Source: JAFGSG01 sp964626055 (GTDB taxonomy: Bacteria > Spirochaetota > UBA4802 > JAFGDQ01). From it: 64,000 nucleotides of DNA. Each line of letters begins with the position of its first letter. Position 1 is the stretch's first letter. The notes beneath the pieces are model-generated. The model had not been told where the DNA came from and did no database searches. It was given only the letters and a program-made list of their open reading frames with translations. The DNA lies in assembly GCA_964626055.1 (NCBI GenBank), contig CAZVDF010000005.1:39537-103536 (forward strand). Direction: 5' to 3'. Shown in pieces: positions 33,069 to 42,290 of the stretch. Made by a program: the position numbers and the translations under genes.

Positions 33069-35482
33069 AAATAGCTAAACTGATAAAAAAACTGATCAAA
33101 GAAAGAATTCTGTTTATAACAGCAGGGAGTCTCTCTCTTTGTCTGATTTTACTTCTGCTTTTTTACTCTTTGTTTTTACTGCTCCCTTCTTTATTTATTA
33201 AAACCGGGATCATAGCTCCGCTGCCTTTACTGGTTACGGTATTTTTATTTTTTATATATTCTTCTGCCATATTCATTTACAGAAAACCATTTGTCGGAAA
33301 AAAATTTCTTAATGATATTACGCTTCCGCCGTATAACGCTGATGATTTACGGTCGGCTGTCGAACTGGAAAACGGTAAAAGGTTCCCGGGGACAGCGGAC
33401 GAAAAGGAGAAAGATGATTCGGATAAAAGAAATATTTCGGAATATTTATCCGGGAAGTTCGGAGAAATAATTATTGCTCATGTCAAAAATGAAGGAAAGA
33501 TATTTTCAGATCTTATCCCGGACTTCAGACGAACAACAGCCTGCATTGCAATAATATTTTGCACTGTTATGCTTTCGTTTTTTAAAAGCAGTCTCGTACT
33601 GGATGTATATTCGGCATTAAGATCCGGCCTCCCGGCAGAGCTTGTCAGCCTTGACAAACCGGTTGAATTTGAGAAGATTGAAGCTACGGTAACACCGCCT
33701 GCTTATTTTGAAGCCGGGGAGATTGCATTTACGGATCTGAAAATTCATAAGAAAATCAAGGTTATGCAGGGTTCAGGTGTAACGGTGAAAGGCGTGCTTA
33801 AAGGAATAGGATCCGGAAAATTGATTCTTTCCGCAGGTAAGGGCGTTGAATATTATTCAATTTCAATCTCGGAAAACAGTATTTTCGAAGCGGTTTTTCT
33901 TGCCCCACTGAAGGGCGCCTTTGCCCTTGAGTTTGAATTTACCGGATCCATGGCCGGATCTTCCGGAAAAAGCAGGATTTACACAATAGAGGCGCTTCAG
34001 GACCAGCCTCCCTCGATCATGATATTCTCTCCACAGTCCGATTATAACATATTGTTCGGGAATCCTGTTGAGATAAATTTTGCCGCATCCGACGATTACG
34101 GTCTTTTGGAGATTTCGCTTTATCACAGAAATCATGAACAGGAAGGTGATTACTTTAAAGAACTCGTGGCAAGATTTCCGAAAAATCCAAAAACAAATTA
34201 TAACGGGCTTTATGTATGGAATCCTGTCATCAGGGAAGGAGATAAAATAAACGAGCTTGTCTATAAGCCTGGTATAAAAACGATAGAATATTTCTTGGAA
34301 GTAAAGGATATAAATACTTATTCCTCTGGCGGGATTTCAAAAAGCGAAATCAGGTATCTGCATTTCACAGATGCCTTATCAAACTTAAAAGAAGGAACAG
34401 AATTGATCCGGGAATTGATTGATGAAGGCAAAAAGCTTCTACAGTCGCCATCGAATAAAAGAATGCTGTCTGATTATAAAAATAAATTGATGAATGCAGC
34501 CAGTCTTTTCAGCAAAGATCTTTTGGAAACAATGCCTCAAAGCACTCTGGTCCAGAAGACCAACGAAATGTTAAGCGCTTTATATTTCTACGACAGTCAA
34601 AAAGTAAAAGATTCCCTTAGAAGCTATATTGCGTATCTTGAAAGGTATCTTGTGTTTATTGAGCTTTTACTGCAAAGCCGGGGTATAGATACCATAGATA
34701 ATGAGATTTCGAAAATGAGTGATCCGGGCGGAGATTTGATGAGTTCTTTGAAGAGCATAAGCCGCGCGGCTGATGTTTTAGAGAATGAATTCAGAAAAGA
34801 TTTTGAAGAAGTTGAAGAGTTGATAAAGAAAGGCGATCGGACCGCCGCCAAGGGCAGGCTGGATGAGCTTTTGCAGAAAATAAAAAAACGGATGTCCGAG
34901 GAATTTGAGAAGTCTATGGGAATGTCCCAGAATATCTCCGCGGAAATGAAGGAAAGGCTTAATAAAATGTACGGGCAGGCTTCCGTATTATTAAAGAAGC
35001 AGGAATTAAATAAAACTTTAACGGATAAAGGGAATATAAAGCCAGCATTACGGAAACAGGAGGAAATAAATGAGGGTTTAAGCGGTCTCAGCGACCGTAC
35101 GGAAAAACTGGCTTCAGAATATCCCTTCGTGATGTATGCTCTTAGCGCATACGCGGGCGCTGCAAAGTCGTTCGGAGAAAAAGCTTCCGGAACTCTTAAA
35201 ATACCGGACCCGATAAAATCATCGCAAGATCAATCAAGAGTAATACACTATCTTAAAAATTTCATTGATTCCATATCCCGGCAGAAACAGCTTATGGAAG
35301 AGCTCTCAAAGGGCAATTTCGAAAGCATGCAGCGCGGTTATACGAACCGGTTCGTATTTATCCCGAAAGAAGCCGTGTATACGATACCGATAGATTATAA
35401 AAATAAGATCATGGAGATGAGCAAAGACAGAAGCAGGCTTACAAAGGAAAAGGAAGCATTCTGGAGAGATATTTTAGAATAA
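33065..35482 (+). CDS. Large membrane protein, DUF4175-like
   Basis: 805 residues. Two hydrophobic segments at about 18-70 and one at about 158-175 anchor it, with most of the protein outside the cytoplasm or as a large soluble part. The middle (DQPPSIMIFSPQ, then NFAASDDYGLLEISLYHR) matches the beta-domain seen in DUF4175 proteins, and the C-terminal 350 residues are helical, Lys/Glu-rich and coiled-coil-like (EVEELIKKGDRTAAKGRLDE). Function is unknown. It is coupled to the HAD gene by overlap and converges with the GAF sensor gene with a 9-bp overlap. Confidence 0.72.
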   Translation: MKIAKLIKKLIKERILFITAGSLSLCLILLLLFYSLFLLLPSLFIKTGIIAPLPLLVTVFLFFIYSSAIFIYRKPFVGKKFLNDITLPPYNADDLRSAVELENGKRFPGTADEKEKDDSDKRNISEYLSGKFGEIIIAHVKNEGKIFSDLIPDFRRTTACIAIIFCTVMLSFFKSSLVLDVYSALRSGLPAELVSLDKPVEFEKIEATVTPPAYFEAGEIAFTDLKIHKKIKVMQGSGVTVKGVLKGIGSGKLILSAGKGVEYYSISISENSIFEAVFLAPLKGAFALEFEFTGSMAGSSGKSRIYTIEALQDQPPSIMIFSPQSDYNILFGNPVEINFAASDDYGLLEISLYHRNHEQEGDYFKELVARFPKNPKTNYNGLYVWNPVIREGDKINELVYKPGIKTIEYFLEVKDINTYSSGGISKSEIRYLHFTDALSNLKEGTELIRELIDEGKKLLQSPSNKRMLSDYKNKLMNAASLFSKDLLETMPQSTLVQKTNEMLSALYFYDSQKVKDSLRSYIAYLERYLVFIELLLQSRGIDTIDNEISKMSDPGGDLMSSLKSISRAADVLENEFRKDFEEVEELIKKGDRTAAKGRLDELLQKIKKRMSEEFEKSMGMSQNISAEMKERLNKMYGQASVLLKKQELNKTLTDKGNIKPALRKQEEINEGLSGLSDRTEKLASEYPFVMYALSAYAGAAKSFGEKASGTLKIPDPIKSSQDQSRVIHYLKNFIDSISRQKQLMEELSKGNFESMQRGYTNRFVFIPKEAVYTIPIDYKNKIMEMSKDRSRLTKEKEAFWRDILE

Positions 35483-36613
35483 CTCCTTTCCCGGAGTTTT
35501 TTCTGAGGTCGTTTCTTTCAGCAGTATATGCTCGCCGAGCGGTTTGGCTATATTTTTTAGCTGAGTTTTTATATTGTTAATTTCCGGCCCCCTGAATTCC
35601 GTATCTCTGTAGATATTCACCGCGCCGAGAACAATATTTCTGTAAAGTACGGGCATTGTGACTCTTTTCCCTTTCTCCTGAAGTATTATGGAAGAGTTTT
35701 TAAATTCTTCCAGAAGTCCCCTGTTTAAACTTGTTGAAGAAAATTCTTCATCGTCAATTTTAATCAATGCCTTGCCTTTGAGCTCGAAGACTTTAATCAG
35801 TCTGGATTGATCTTCGCTTAAAAGATAGAGTGATATGCTTTCCGAGTTATATTCGCCGGATATGTAACTGAAAAGCTCGTAAACATACCCTGTCAGGTAA
35901 TCCATATTCAGATTCTGTTTTTCAGATTCTCTTGATCTGTTGATATCGTCTGCGATTTTTAAATCGTCTTTTTCCGATTTTTTCGATCTCTCATTTTTTG
36001 TAATTTCTTTTTTAAACAGACTGACCGGTTTATCTCCTGATGCTTTTGACTTTTTATTTATTTTAATAAAAATAAAGGCTGTAATTATTATTGATACTAT
36101 CGAAATAAGCAATATTTCAAGAATGAGCTGAATCATAAGTTTTAAAGTAAGTCTGTACGGATATACAAGAAGCAGCCTGCCTCCCGTAATATTATTAATA
36201 AAAATATAAAACCTGGTTTGATCGTAATACCTTATTGCGAAATTATTTTTTTTGAAAATTTTAAACTCATCCCTTGTGAAACTGTCGATGATGGCGTCGA
36301 AAGTTATATTCGATTTGATATATTTATCATTTTTCATCGCTTTTAATATTTTGCTCTTTTTATCGGCTGCGGCGATCAGGGCGATGGATTGATATTTGTC
36401 TTTAATCAGGGTATAAAATTTGGTGAGATCTTTATCCTGTAGCTTTTTTTCTTTTTCAAAACTGCTTATCGAAAGGATTATTTTATCTGATATCGAGATA
36501 ATGGATTTGATGAATTGCTCTTCAAGAAGTCCTGTTCGCAGCGGTATATAGATGAAGATAATCAATAAAGTGATTGTTATGCAGGTAATTATATTTTTCT
36601 TTTTTGATGTCAT
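35474..36613 (-). CDS. Membrane sensor with periplasmic region and GAF-like domain
   Basis: 379 residues. Transmembrane helices at about 7-25 and 157-185 enclose a periplasmic sensor region of about 130 residues. A Lys-rich linker follows, then a GAF-like domain (about 220-365: YLTGYVYELFSYISGEYNSE, VTMPVLYRNIVLGAVNIYRD). No output domain such as kinase or GGDEF follows, so it may act through a partner. I cannot name the ligand. It overlaps the preceding convergent gene by 9 bp. Confidence 0.7.
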   Translation of the reverse strand: MTSKKKNIITCITITLLIIFIYIPLRTGLLEEQFIKSIISISDKIILSISSFEKEKKLQDKDLTKFYTLIKDKYQSIALIAAADKKSKILKAMKNDKYIKSNITFDAIIDSFTRDEFKIFKKNNFAIRYYDQTRFYIFINNITGGRLLLVYPYRLTLKLMIQLILEILLISIVSIIITAFIFIKINKKSKASGDKPVSLFKKEITKNERSKKSEKDDLKIADDINRSRESEKQNLNMDYLTGYVYELFSYISGEYNSESISLYLLSEDQSRLIKVFELKGKALIKIDDEEFSSTSLNRGLLEEFKNSSIILQEKGKRVTMPVLYRNIVLGAVNIYRDTEFRGPEINNIKTQLKNIAKPLGEHILLKETTSEKTPGKELF

Positions 36614-36915
36614 GCGGAAATCCGTATGAGTTGTATTATAATTTAAATTTTTGAATCGCTTATCTTCAATAAAGTTCGCAAATATATGGTCTTTACCCGC
36701 TTTCTGCAGGGAAAATCAATCGCCAGTAATAAAAATAATCAAAATATGTCCATATTTTATAATCGGCAGTTAGGATATTTCATAATATCATTTAATTTTT
36801 TTGATTGCGGAATAAAGTTAGTATTTATAACTAAAGCATTATGCCATTTATTGCATTTTGCTTTATATAGGTTGGACGCACTTTAAATAATCCGTTTGGA
36901 CAACAGAATCTAATC
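36614..36915. other. 302-bp gap between divergent genes
   Basis: AT-rich. It contains a palindrome AAAATATG-TC-CATATTTT (36741-36758) and, at its right side (about 36868-36885), ATAGGTTGGACGCACTTT, which resembles one end of the family 1 MITE (reverse complement AAAGTGCGTCCAACCTAT). I find no matching left end, so at most a decayed copy remains. No gene seen. Confidence 0.45.
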
Positions 36916-37632
36916 ATGAAAATTATAGGAATCATACCTGCAAGATACGGTTCAAGCCGGTTTCCCGGCAAGCCTCTTGCGAAAATTTCAGGGATAAGCT
37001 TAATTGAAAGGGTTTACCGGAGTGCTGAAAAAGCAGGACTGGCAAGGATAATCGTAGCAACTGACGATCAAAGGATCGAGAGCGAAGTATTATCATTCGG
37101 CGGGAATGCCGTTATGACCGGGGAGCATCACTCCGGGACCGACAGAATCGCAGAAGCAGCTGCGGGAGAGAACTGTGACGCTGTCATTAATATACAGGGC
37201 GACGAGCCATTAATTGATCCTGGAATCATTAATAATATTTCCCTTGCCCTGAAAAAGAATATATGGGCGGATATAGCGACAGCGGCCACGGAAATAAAAG
37301 AGATTAACGAGATCGAAAATACCAATATTGTAAAGGTTGTTTTTAATGTAAAAGGAAGTGCGCTTTATTTCTCAAGATCAAAAATTCCGTATAATTTGAA
37401 AACCGGTGCAAGATATTTTAAACATATCGGAATATACGGTTATAGAAAAAAATTTTTAATGAAATTTATTTCTTTAAAGCCTTCACCGCTGGAACTCTCT
37501 GAATCGCTCGAACAACTTCGGGCGCTTGAAAACGGTTTTGCTATTCATGTTTCAGTCGTTGATTATAACGGCGTCGCCGTTGACACGCCGGAAGATGTAA
37601 TAAAAGTGGAGCAGAAATTGGCGAAGCAGTAA
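36916..37632 (+). CDS. kdsB: 3-deoxy-manno-octulosonate cytidylyltransferase
   Basis: 238 residues. The signature IIPARYGSSRFPGKPLA is at the N-terminus, then IVATDDQRI, MTGEHHSGTDRIAEA, VINIQGDEPLID and YFKHIGIYGYRK. It makes CMP-KDO from KDO and CTP in the cytoplasm for lipopolysaccharide core assembly. This argues for a lipopolysaccharide-bearing outer membrane. It stands alone, not with other KDO genes. Confidence 0.95.
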   Translation: MKIIGIIPARYGSSRFPGKPLAKISGISLIERVYRSAEKAGLARIIVATDDQRIESEVLSFGGNAVMTGEHHSGTDRIAEAAAGENCDAVINIQGDEPLIDPGIINNISLALKKNIWADIATAATEIKEINEIENTNIVKVVFNVKGSALYFSRSKIPYNLKTGARYFKHIGIYGYRKKFLMKFISLKPSPLELSESLEQLRALENGFAIHVSVVDYNGVAVDTPEDVIKVEQKLAKQ

Positions 37633-37681
37633 TTTTATTACAGTTGAATGGACTGTTTTGAAGCGATAGTCTTTGCTCTGA

Positions 37682-37728
37682 AGCCCCCTTATCCCCTGCG
37701 AATCCTCCCCTTGGGACGATTGGGGAAT
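37682..37728. repeat. Short C-run repeat fragment
   Basis: AGCCCCCTTATCCCCTGCGAA, then CCTCCCCTTGGGACGATTGGGG, resembles one arm of the C-run/G-run element family. It lies in the narrow gap between convergent kdsB and ruvB. Confidence 0.5.
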
Positions 37729-37731
37729 AAG

Positions 37732-38781
37732 TTACTCTTCTCCGTTTTCGAACAATGATTGTTCTTTATCTTCGTATCCGGTCTTTAAATATTTTATACC
37801 CAGATGATCGTATGCGGCCTTCGATGTTTCCCTGCCCCTGGGCGTGCGGTTTAACAGACCGGACTGCACAAGAAAGGGCTCGTAAAAATCTTCAATAGTA
37901 TCGGTCTCTTCTCCGACCGAAACGGCAATTGTCTTTAAACCCACAGGACCGCCGTTATAATTTTCTATTATCGTTCGCAGGATTATCCTGTCCATTTCGT
38001 CCAGCCCCGCCGAATCGATATCGAGCTTGTCAAGGGCATATCTGGTAATTCCGATATCGATCTCCTTTTTGCCTTCGACCAGGGCGAAGTCGGCGACTCT
38101 TTTAAGCAGTCTGTTCACAATGCGAGGCGTTCTGCGCGATCTTTTCGCGAGCTCCATTGCCGCATCGTCTCTTATCCTGCACTGTATTATACCGGCTGAA
38201 CGCCTGACAATTTTCTGCAGATCCTCATATTCATAATAATTAAGGCGTAGCGGGATCCCGAACCTGTCGCGCAGCGCGGAAGTTAAAAGCCCCGTTCTGG
38301 TTGTCGCGCCTATCAGGGTAAATGGAGCAAGGTCGATCTTGATCGATTTTGCTCCTATACCCTGACCTATGATAATATCGATCGATCTGTCTTCCATGGC
38401 CGGATAGAGTATCTCCTCTATAGCAGGCGACAGCCTGTGTATCTCGTCGATGAAAAGCACGTCATTTTCTTCAAGCCCGGTAAGTATGGACGCCATGTCT
38501 CCCGATTTATCAATTATAGGAGCCGAGGTAGCTTTTATATTTACACCCAGTTCTTTTGCGGTAATAAATGCGAGGGTCGTCTTGCCGAGACCGGGGGGGC
38601 CTGCCAGAAGCATATGATCGAGAGGCTGCTTCCTTATTTTGGCGGATTTTATAAAAACTTTAAGATTGTCGATTATTTTTGTCTGGCCGATAAATTCGCT
38701 GAAGTTTACCGGTCTGAGAGATCTGTCATCGTCATTATCATTTATTTTTTGCGCGCTTGTAAGTTTGGATGTATTTTCCAT
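37732..38781 (-). CDS. ruvB: Holliday junction helicase RuvB
   Basis: 349 residues. RPVNFSEFIGQ opens the AAA+ domain. Walker A is GPPGLGKTT (61-69), Walker B is VLFIDEIHRL (Asp112), and GATTRTGLLTSALRDRFG carries the sensor and arginine finger. The winged helix (GLKTIAVSVGEETDTIED, PFLVQSGLLNRTPRGR) is C-terminal. RuvB drives branch migration with RuvA, which is not in this window. It is downstream of ptsN-like by 6 bp and probably in the same transcript. Confidence 0.97.
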   Translation of the reverse strand: MENTSKLTSAQKINDNDDDRSLRPVNFSEFIGQTKIIDNLKVFIKSAKIRKQPLDHMLLAGPPGLGKTTLAFITAKELGVNIKATSAPIIDKSGDMASILTGLEENDVLFIDEIHRLSPAIEEILYPAMEDRSIDIIIGQGIGAKSIKIDLAPFTLIGATTRTGLLTSALRDRFGIPLRLNYYEYEDLQKIVRRSAGIIQCRIRDDAAMELAKRSRRTPRIVNRLLKRVADFALVEGKKEIDIGITRYALDKLDIDSAGLDEMDRIILRTIIENYNGGPVGLKTIAVSVGEETDTIEDFYEPFLVQSGLLNRTPRGRETSKAAYDHLGIKYLKTGYEDKEQSLFENGEE

Positions 38782-38787
38782 CTTAAA

Positions 38788-39258
38788 TCAATCTGCGTTT
38801 TTTTCATAATTTTTAATCGTCTTTAATACGATTTCAGGTTTTTTACAGGCAAAAAGTTTTTCGCGCAACTCGTCGTTATTCATTAACTTGGCTATATTGG
38901 CCAGAGTTTTAATGTGTTGTTTAAGCTTATTCTTGGGTACCAGAAGAAAAATAGCTATACGGACAGGCAGGCTGTCGATTGATTCGAAATCAATCCCGTT
39001 TTCGCAAAATGCAAGTACGATAACTATATCTTCGACAGCCTCCGTTGTGCAGTGAGGAATAGCAACTCCTCTTCCTATCCCGGTACTCATGGACTTTTCT
39101 CTTTCGAAGAGCGCGATTTTTAAATTATCCCTGTCCTCTTTTTTAACATCGTTATTTTTAATAGCGAGATCGAGCATTTCTTCGATAAGATCCCATCTGT
39201 TTGCAGATTCAGCCTTGATGATTATATTATTTTTTTTTAAGGATTTTGATAATATCAT
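38788..39258 (-). CDS. PTS EIIA-type nitrogen-regulatory protein (PtsN-like)
   Basis: 156 residues with the PTS EIIA-2 fold. The phospho-acceptor His69 is in GRGVAIPHC, followed by VLAFCENGIDFESID and RIAIFLLVPKNKLKQHIKTLA. No sugar permease is nearby, so a regulatory PtsN-like role is more likely than sugar transport. It precedes ruvB with a 6-bp gap on the minus strand. Confidence 0.88.
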   Translation of the reverse strand: MILSKSLKKNNIIIKAESANRWDLIEEMLDLAIKNNDVKKEDRDNLKIALFEREKSMSTGIGRGVAIPHCTTEAVEDIVIVLAFCENGIDFESIDSLPVRIAIFLLVPKNKLKQHIKTLANIAKLMNNDELREKLFACKKPEIVLKTIKNYEKNAD

Positions 39259-39554
39259 ATGATATTTTTTGAATTAGATCTCCCGCACAGCCGTCAAATC
39301 GGGGAACGAAGTGACGAAAAAATTTTCGAGTGTAATTAAATTTCTTCCTCTGGATGAAGGTAAATATAATTTAAATTTTTCCGATAATGTTCCTGCCCAT
39401 GTATATTTGATTAATTCAGGAATTTAGTCAAGCCATATATTTAATGCCGTGTATGATTTATCTTTTTTTAATTGATTAAATAAATATTAATTATTATATT
39501 GACTCCTGAAAAAAGATAAAGCTGTACTGGAAATTTTAAATTAAGGAGATATTT

Positions 39555-39884
39555 ATGATTGAATTTGAAGATAAAGGAGACGGTATTTTCGTGCTTCAGG
39601 TTAAGATCCCTGAAGTCCATACTCTGGATGTCCCTGATTTGAAAGAAAAAATCCAGCAGATAATTCTTAATAATAATATAAAAAAAATTGTTCTGGATTT
39701 ATCAAAAGTAAAAACAATTACGAGTTCCGGCATTGGAATATTCCTTAATATAAATGAGGCGTTAAAATCAAAATTCAGACTTGCATGCCCGAGCCCGGAA
39801 GTAAAAAAAGTTATGGAACTTACGAAAGTTAATTCAATATTAAAGATATTTGAGACCGTGGAAATGGCTATAAAAAGTTTTTAA
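39555..39884 (+). CDS. STAS-domain anti-sigma factor antagonist
   Basis: 109 residues covering a single STAS domain: IKKIVLDLSKVKTITSSGIGIF, with Ser57 at the position phosphorylated in SpoIIAA/RsbV proteins, and LTKVNSILKIFETVEMAI at the end. It should bind and titrate an anti-sigma kinase; none is encoded here. AAGGAGATATTT is a strong ribosome site. The 296 bp upstream show no gene and only AT-rich sequence. Confidence 0.9.
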   Translation: MIEFEDKGDGIFVLQVKIPEVHTLDVPDLKEKIQQIILNNNIKKIVLDLSKVKTITSSGIGIFLNINEALKSKFRLACPSPEVKKVMELTKVNSILKIFETVEMAIKSF

Positions 39885-39919
39885 ATAGACCGGGGCATAA
39901 CACGTTAATAATTTTAATC

Positions 39920-40180
39920 ATGAATAATGAATTTGAAATTACAATAGCACCGAAATCATCAAAATCCCGGATATCAATCATCGGGGAGAATATCAAAATT
40001 TATTTAAATTCTCCTCCCGCCGACGGGAAAGCAAATACGGAATTAATAAAATTACTTTCAAAAGAATTGCATCTGGCCAAATCGCAAATCAAAATCGTCA
40101 AGGGAGATAAAAGCAGAAAGAAAAAAATTGCAATAGGTAATTTAACTAAAGAGGAAGTAATTGAAATTCTATCATCTTGA
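39920..40180 (+). CDS. DUF167 (YggU-family) protein
   Basis: 86 residues with the YggU/DUF167 pattern: ITIAPKSSKSRIS, YLNSPPADGKANTELIKLLS and IKIVKGDKSRKKKIAI. This is a small widespread alpha/beta protein of unknown function, often near yggT or cell-division genes. It follows the STAS gene by 35 bp and may be co-transcribed. Confidence 0.9.
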   Translation: MNNEFEITIAPKSSKSRISIIGENIKIYLNSPPADGKANTELIKLLSKELHLAKSQIKIVKGDKSRKKKIAIGNLTKEEVIEILSS

Positions 40181-40246
40181 AAAAACCTGGAGCCGTTAAT
40201 TACTTAAAGGAACAAATGATTTTATGATGATTTTTTATTAATTGAA

Positions 40247-42106
40247 CTACATTAAGTCATCCAGTTCCTTAAGGATGTTTTGCTTTTTTGGAGTTTCTTT
40301 TTCTTTTAATATGTCTTCTTTGATCCCGCTGTTTTCCTTCAATTGCTGGCTTTCTTTAAAGATACCGGAATCGAATATGGTTTCCTCCCCATCGGCGTAC
40401 TCCGTGCCTCCGCTTAAATCCCCATCGAGACTGAGCCTGTAAATGAAAGCCGAAGCGTAGTTATAAGCGTAATTTACCGCTTCATATATTTTTTTTTGAT
40501 TTAATATTTTCTCGCCTTCAATCGCTGTCTCAAAAGTGAGAATATCATCCGGATTAATTATTATATCCCTGGTTTTATAATTATCATCAACTAAAGTTTT
40601 TAATTCTTTACACAATTTTTCCATAAAAATTTTTGCATGGAACCTCGCCTCGCTGCCGACCTGGTTTTTCTCTTTATTTAATGCCGAAAGCCTGTTGGAG
40701 TATTCTATATATTGTGTGCTGCTGATCGGCTTTTCCAGTTTCAGTTTATCATAGGCGGCGACAGCTTCGGCATAACCCAGAAATCTGTTTTTACATTTTC
40801 CTATTTCATTATATATATTCGCAAATTTATTTTTATAATCGATATTATCCGTGGATTTGAAAATTGTGTTATATTTAATTTTATTCGTGGTCAGAATAAA
40901 TGAAAATTCCCTGTCAAATTCATTCAGTAGCAGGCCCGTAACAAATATTTTATCTCTTAAATTTAATGATTTGAATAATCTGTTTTTGATGAAAATCTCA
41001 CTGCATTTTTCCATGTTTATTTTACACATCAGGTCCAGTCCCTGTTTAACCGGATCAGGAAAAGCTGCTTTTGGTTCCCCGGGTTTTTCTTTTTCCTGTT
41101 TCTCTGCGCCGTTAAGGGATAAATTATTTATTGAAGACATGTCGAACGTCTTTGGAGCGCTTCTCTTCCTTCTCCCCGGCATGTATTCCGGCGGGATGGA
41201 TATTGTTTCTTCAATATCTCCATCGGACAAAAATATTCTTTTCTCATAACTGCACATAAGCCATAAAAGCCGCGGATATAATTTATTAAATATGATATAC
41301 AGGTTATTTTTTACCTTTCTTTTATTCGCGTGAAAAAATGTGAATTTTTTTTTCTCAAGCCTTGTCTGAAGGGTCAGAGCCCTTTCCATCCCCGTCAAGA
41401 TTAAATCTTTATACCTGCTTAACGGGAACAATTTTCTGAATATTTTTGTGAGGAGTTCTCTCAGTTCTTTGGTTTCCTGCGGGACATCCGGAAAATTATT
41501 GTAATGTTCCAATATTTCGTTTGAAATGGTCCTGTCGAACAGATTGGAAAGGAGTTCAATAGTTTCGAAATATACCGGGTGAATTTTGTCCAAAGAGTCT
41601 ATTATTCTCTGGCCGTTACGAATATTTTGCTTAAATAGATTAAAAAAGGTCGTCTGCATCGATAAAAGACAGGGATTGTATTCATCATCGAATTTTCTCA
41701 AAAAGTTTAAAGTGAAATAATAGCCGCTGAAATCCGTAACATTCATGAAAAAAAGCCGGGATCTGATAATGATCCGCTGAATCATTAAACGGAACCGGCT
41801 TACTTCATAAATATTAATTGTCTGTACGGATTTATTTTTTTGTTTTGAACCTGTCTGGGATTTGACAACCGGTTTATTTTGCGTATCCGGATCCGGGTAT
41901 CGGTTTTTGTTTTTATTTTTTTCCGATTCGAGTTTAATCCTGTTCCGTATCTGCAGATCATGTTCAAATTCACTTAATCTTCGCTCTTCTTTTTCGGTAA
42001 TTATTTCACCGCCGGCTTCGATAAATTCGTTAAATAATTTTTTTCTTTCAGCTTCATCAAGGGATGATACGCCGATATTCTGTTTGGTTTTCTCGATTTT
42101 TTTCAT
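40247..42106 (-). CDS. Unrecognised 619-residue protein
   Basis: I do not recognise a family. There is no signal peptide or membrane helix. The first ~115 residues are charged and low-complexity (ERKKLFNEFIEAGG, KNKNKNRYPD, KQKNKSVQ). From about 115 a long helical, aromatic-rich domain follows (RFRLMIQRIIIRSRLFF, DFSGYYFTLNFLRKFDDEY, LLTKIFRKLFPLSRYKD), then a Pro/Lys-rich linker with PPEYMPGRRKRSAPK, and a second helical region (about 370-580). The tail is acidic. The base composition is like its neighbours, so it looks like a native, perhaps lineage-specific, cytoplasmic protein. Confidence 0.6.
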   Translation of the reverse strand: MKKIEKTKQNIGVSSLDEAERKKLFNEFIEAGGEIITEKEERRLSEFEHDLQIRNRIKLESEKNKNKNRYPDPDTQNKPVVKSQTGSKQKNKSVQTINIYEVSRFRLMIQRIIIRSRLFFMNVTDFSGYYFTLNFLRKFDDEYNPCLLSMQTTFFNLFKQNIRNGQRIIDSLDKIHPVYFETIELLSNLFDRTISNEILEHYNNFPDVPQETKELRELLTKIFRKLFPLSRYKDLILTGMERALTLQTRLEKKKFTFFHANKRKVKNNLYIIFNKLYPRLLWLMCSYEKRIFLSDGDIEETISIPPEYMPGRRKRSAPKTFDMSSINNLSLNGAEKQEKEKPGEPKAAFPDPVKQGLDLMCKINMEKCSEIFIKNRLFKSLNLRDKIFVTGLLLNEFDREFSFILTTNKIKYNTIFKSTDNIDYKNKFANIYNEIGKCKNRFLGYAEAVAAYDKLKLEKPISSTQYIEYSNRLSALNKEKNQVGSEARFHAKIFMEKLCKELKTLVDDNYKTRDIIINPDDILTFETAIEGEKILNQKKIYEAVNYAYNYASAFIYRLSLDGDLSGGTEYADGEETIFDSGIFKESQQLKENSGIKEDILKEKETPKKQNILKELDDLM

Positions 42107-42290
42107 TTTAAATTTTCAGGCGTATATTTTAAGTTTTGTTTTATTTTTTTGAAATAACATGAATAATATATCTGCAGATTAATTACGAAGATATTGAAGG
42201 AAATCCGGCCCTTCATTTAGAAGGAACAGATATTTAAAAATTTGTCAACGAGAAAATTGGGAAATGTGCATTTGAATCATGTGTTGTGAT

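Noticed and set aside
36686..36886. 66-codon ORF in the gap before kdsB
   Set aside because: No ribosome site, no motif, AT-rich, and its end overlaps a possible decayed element end.
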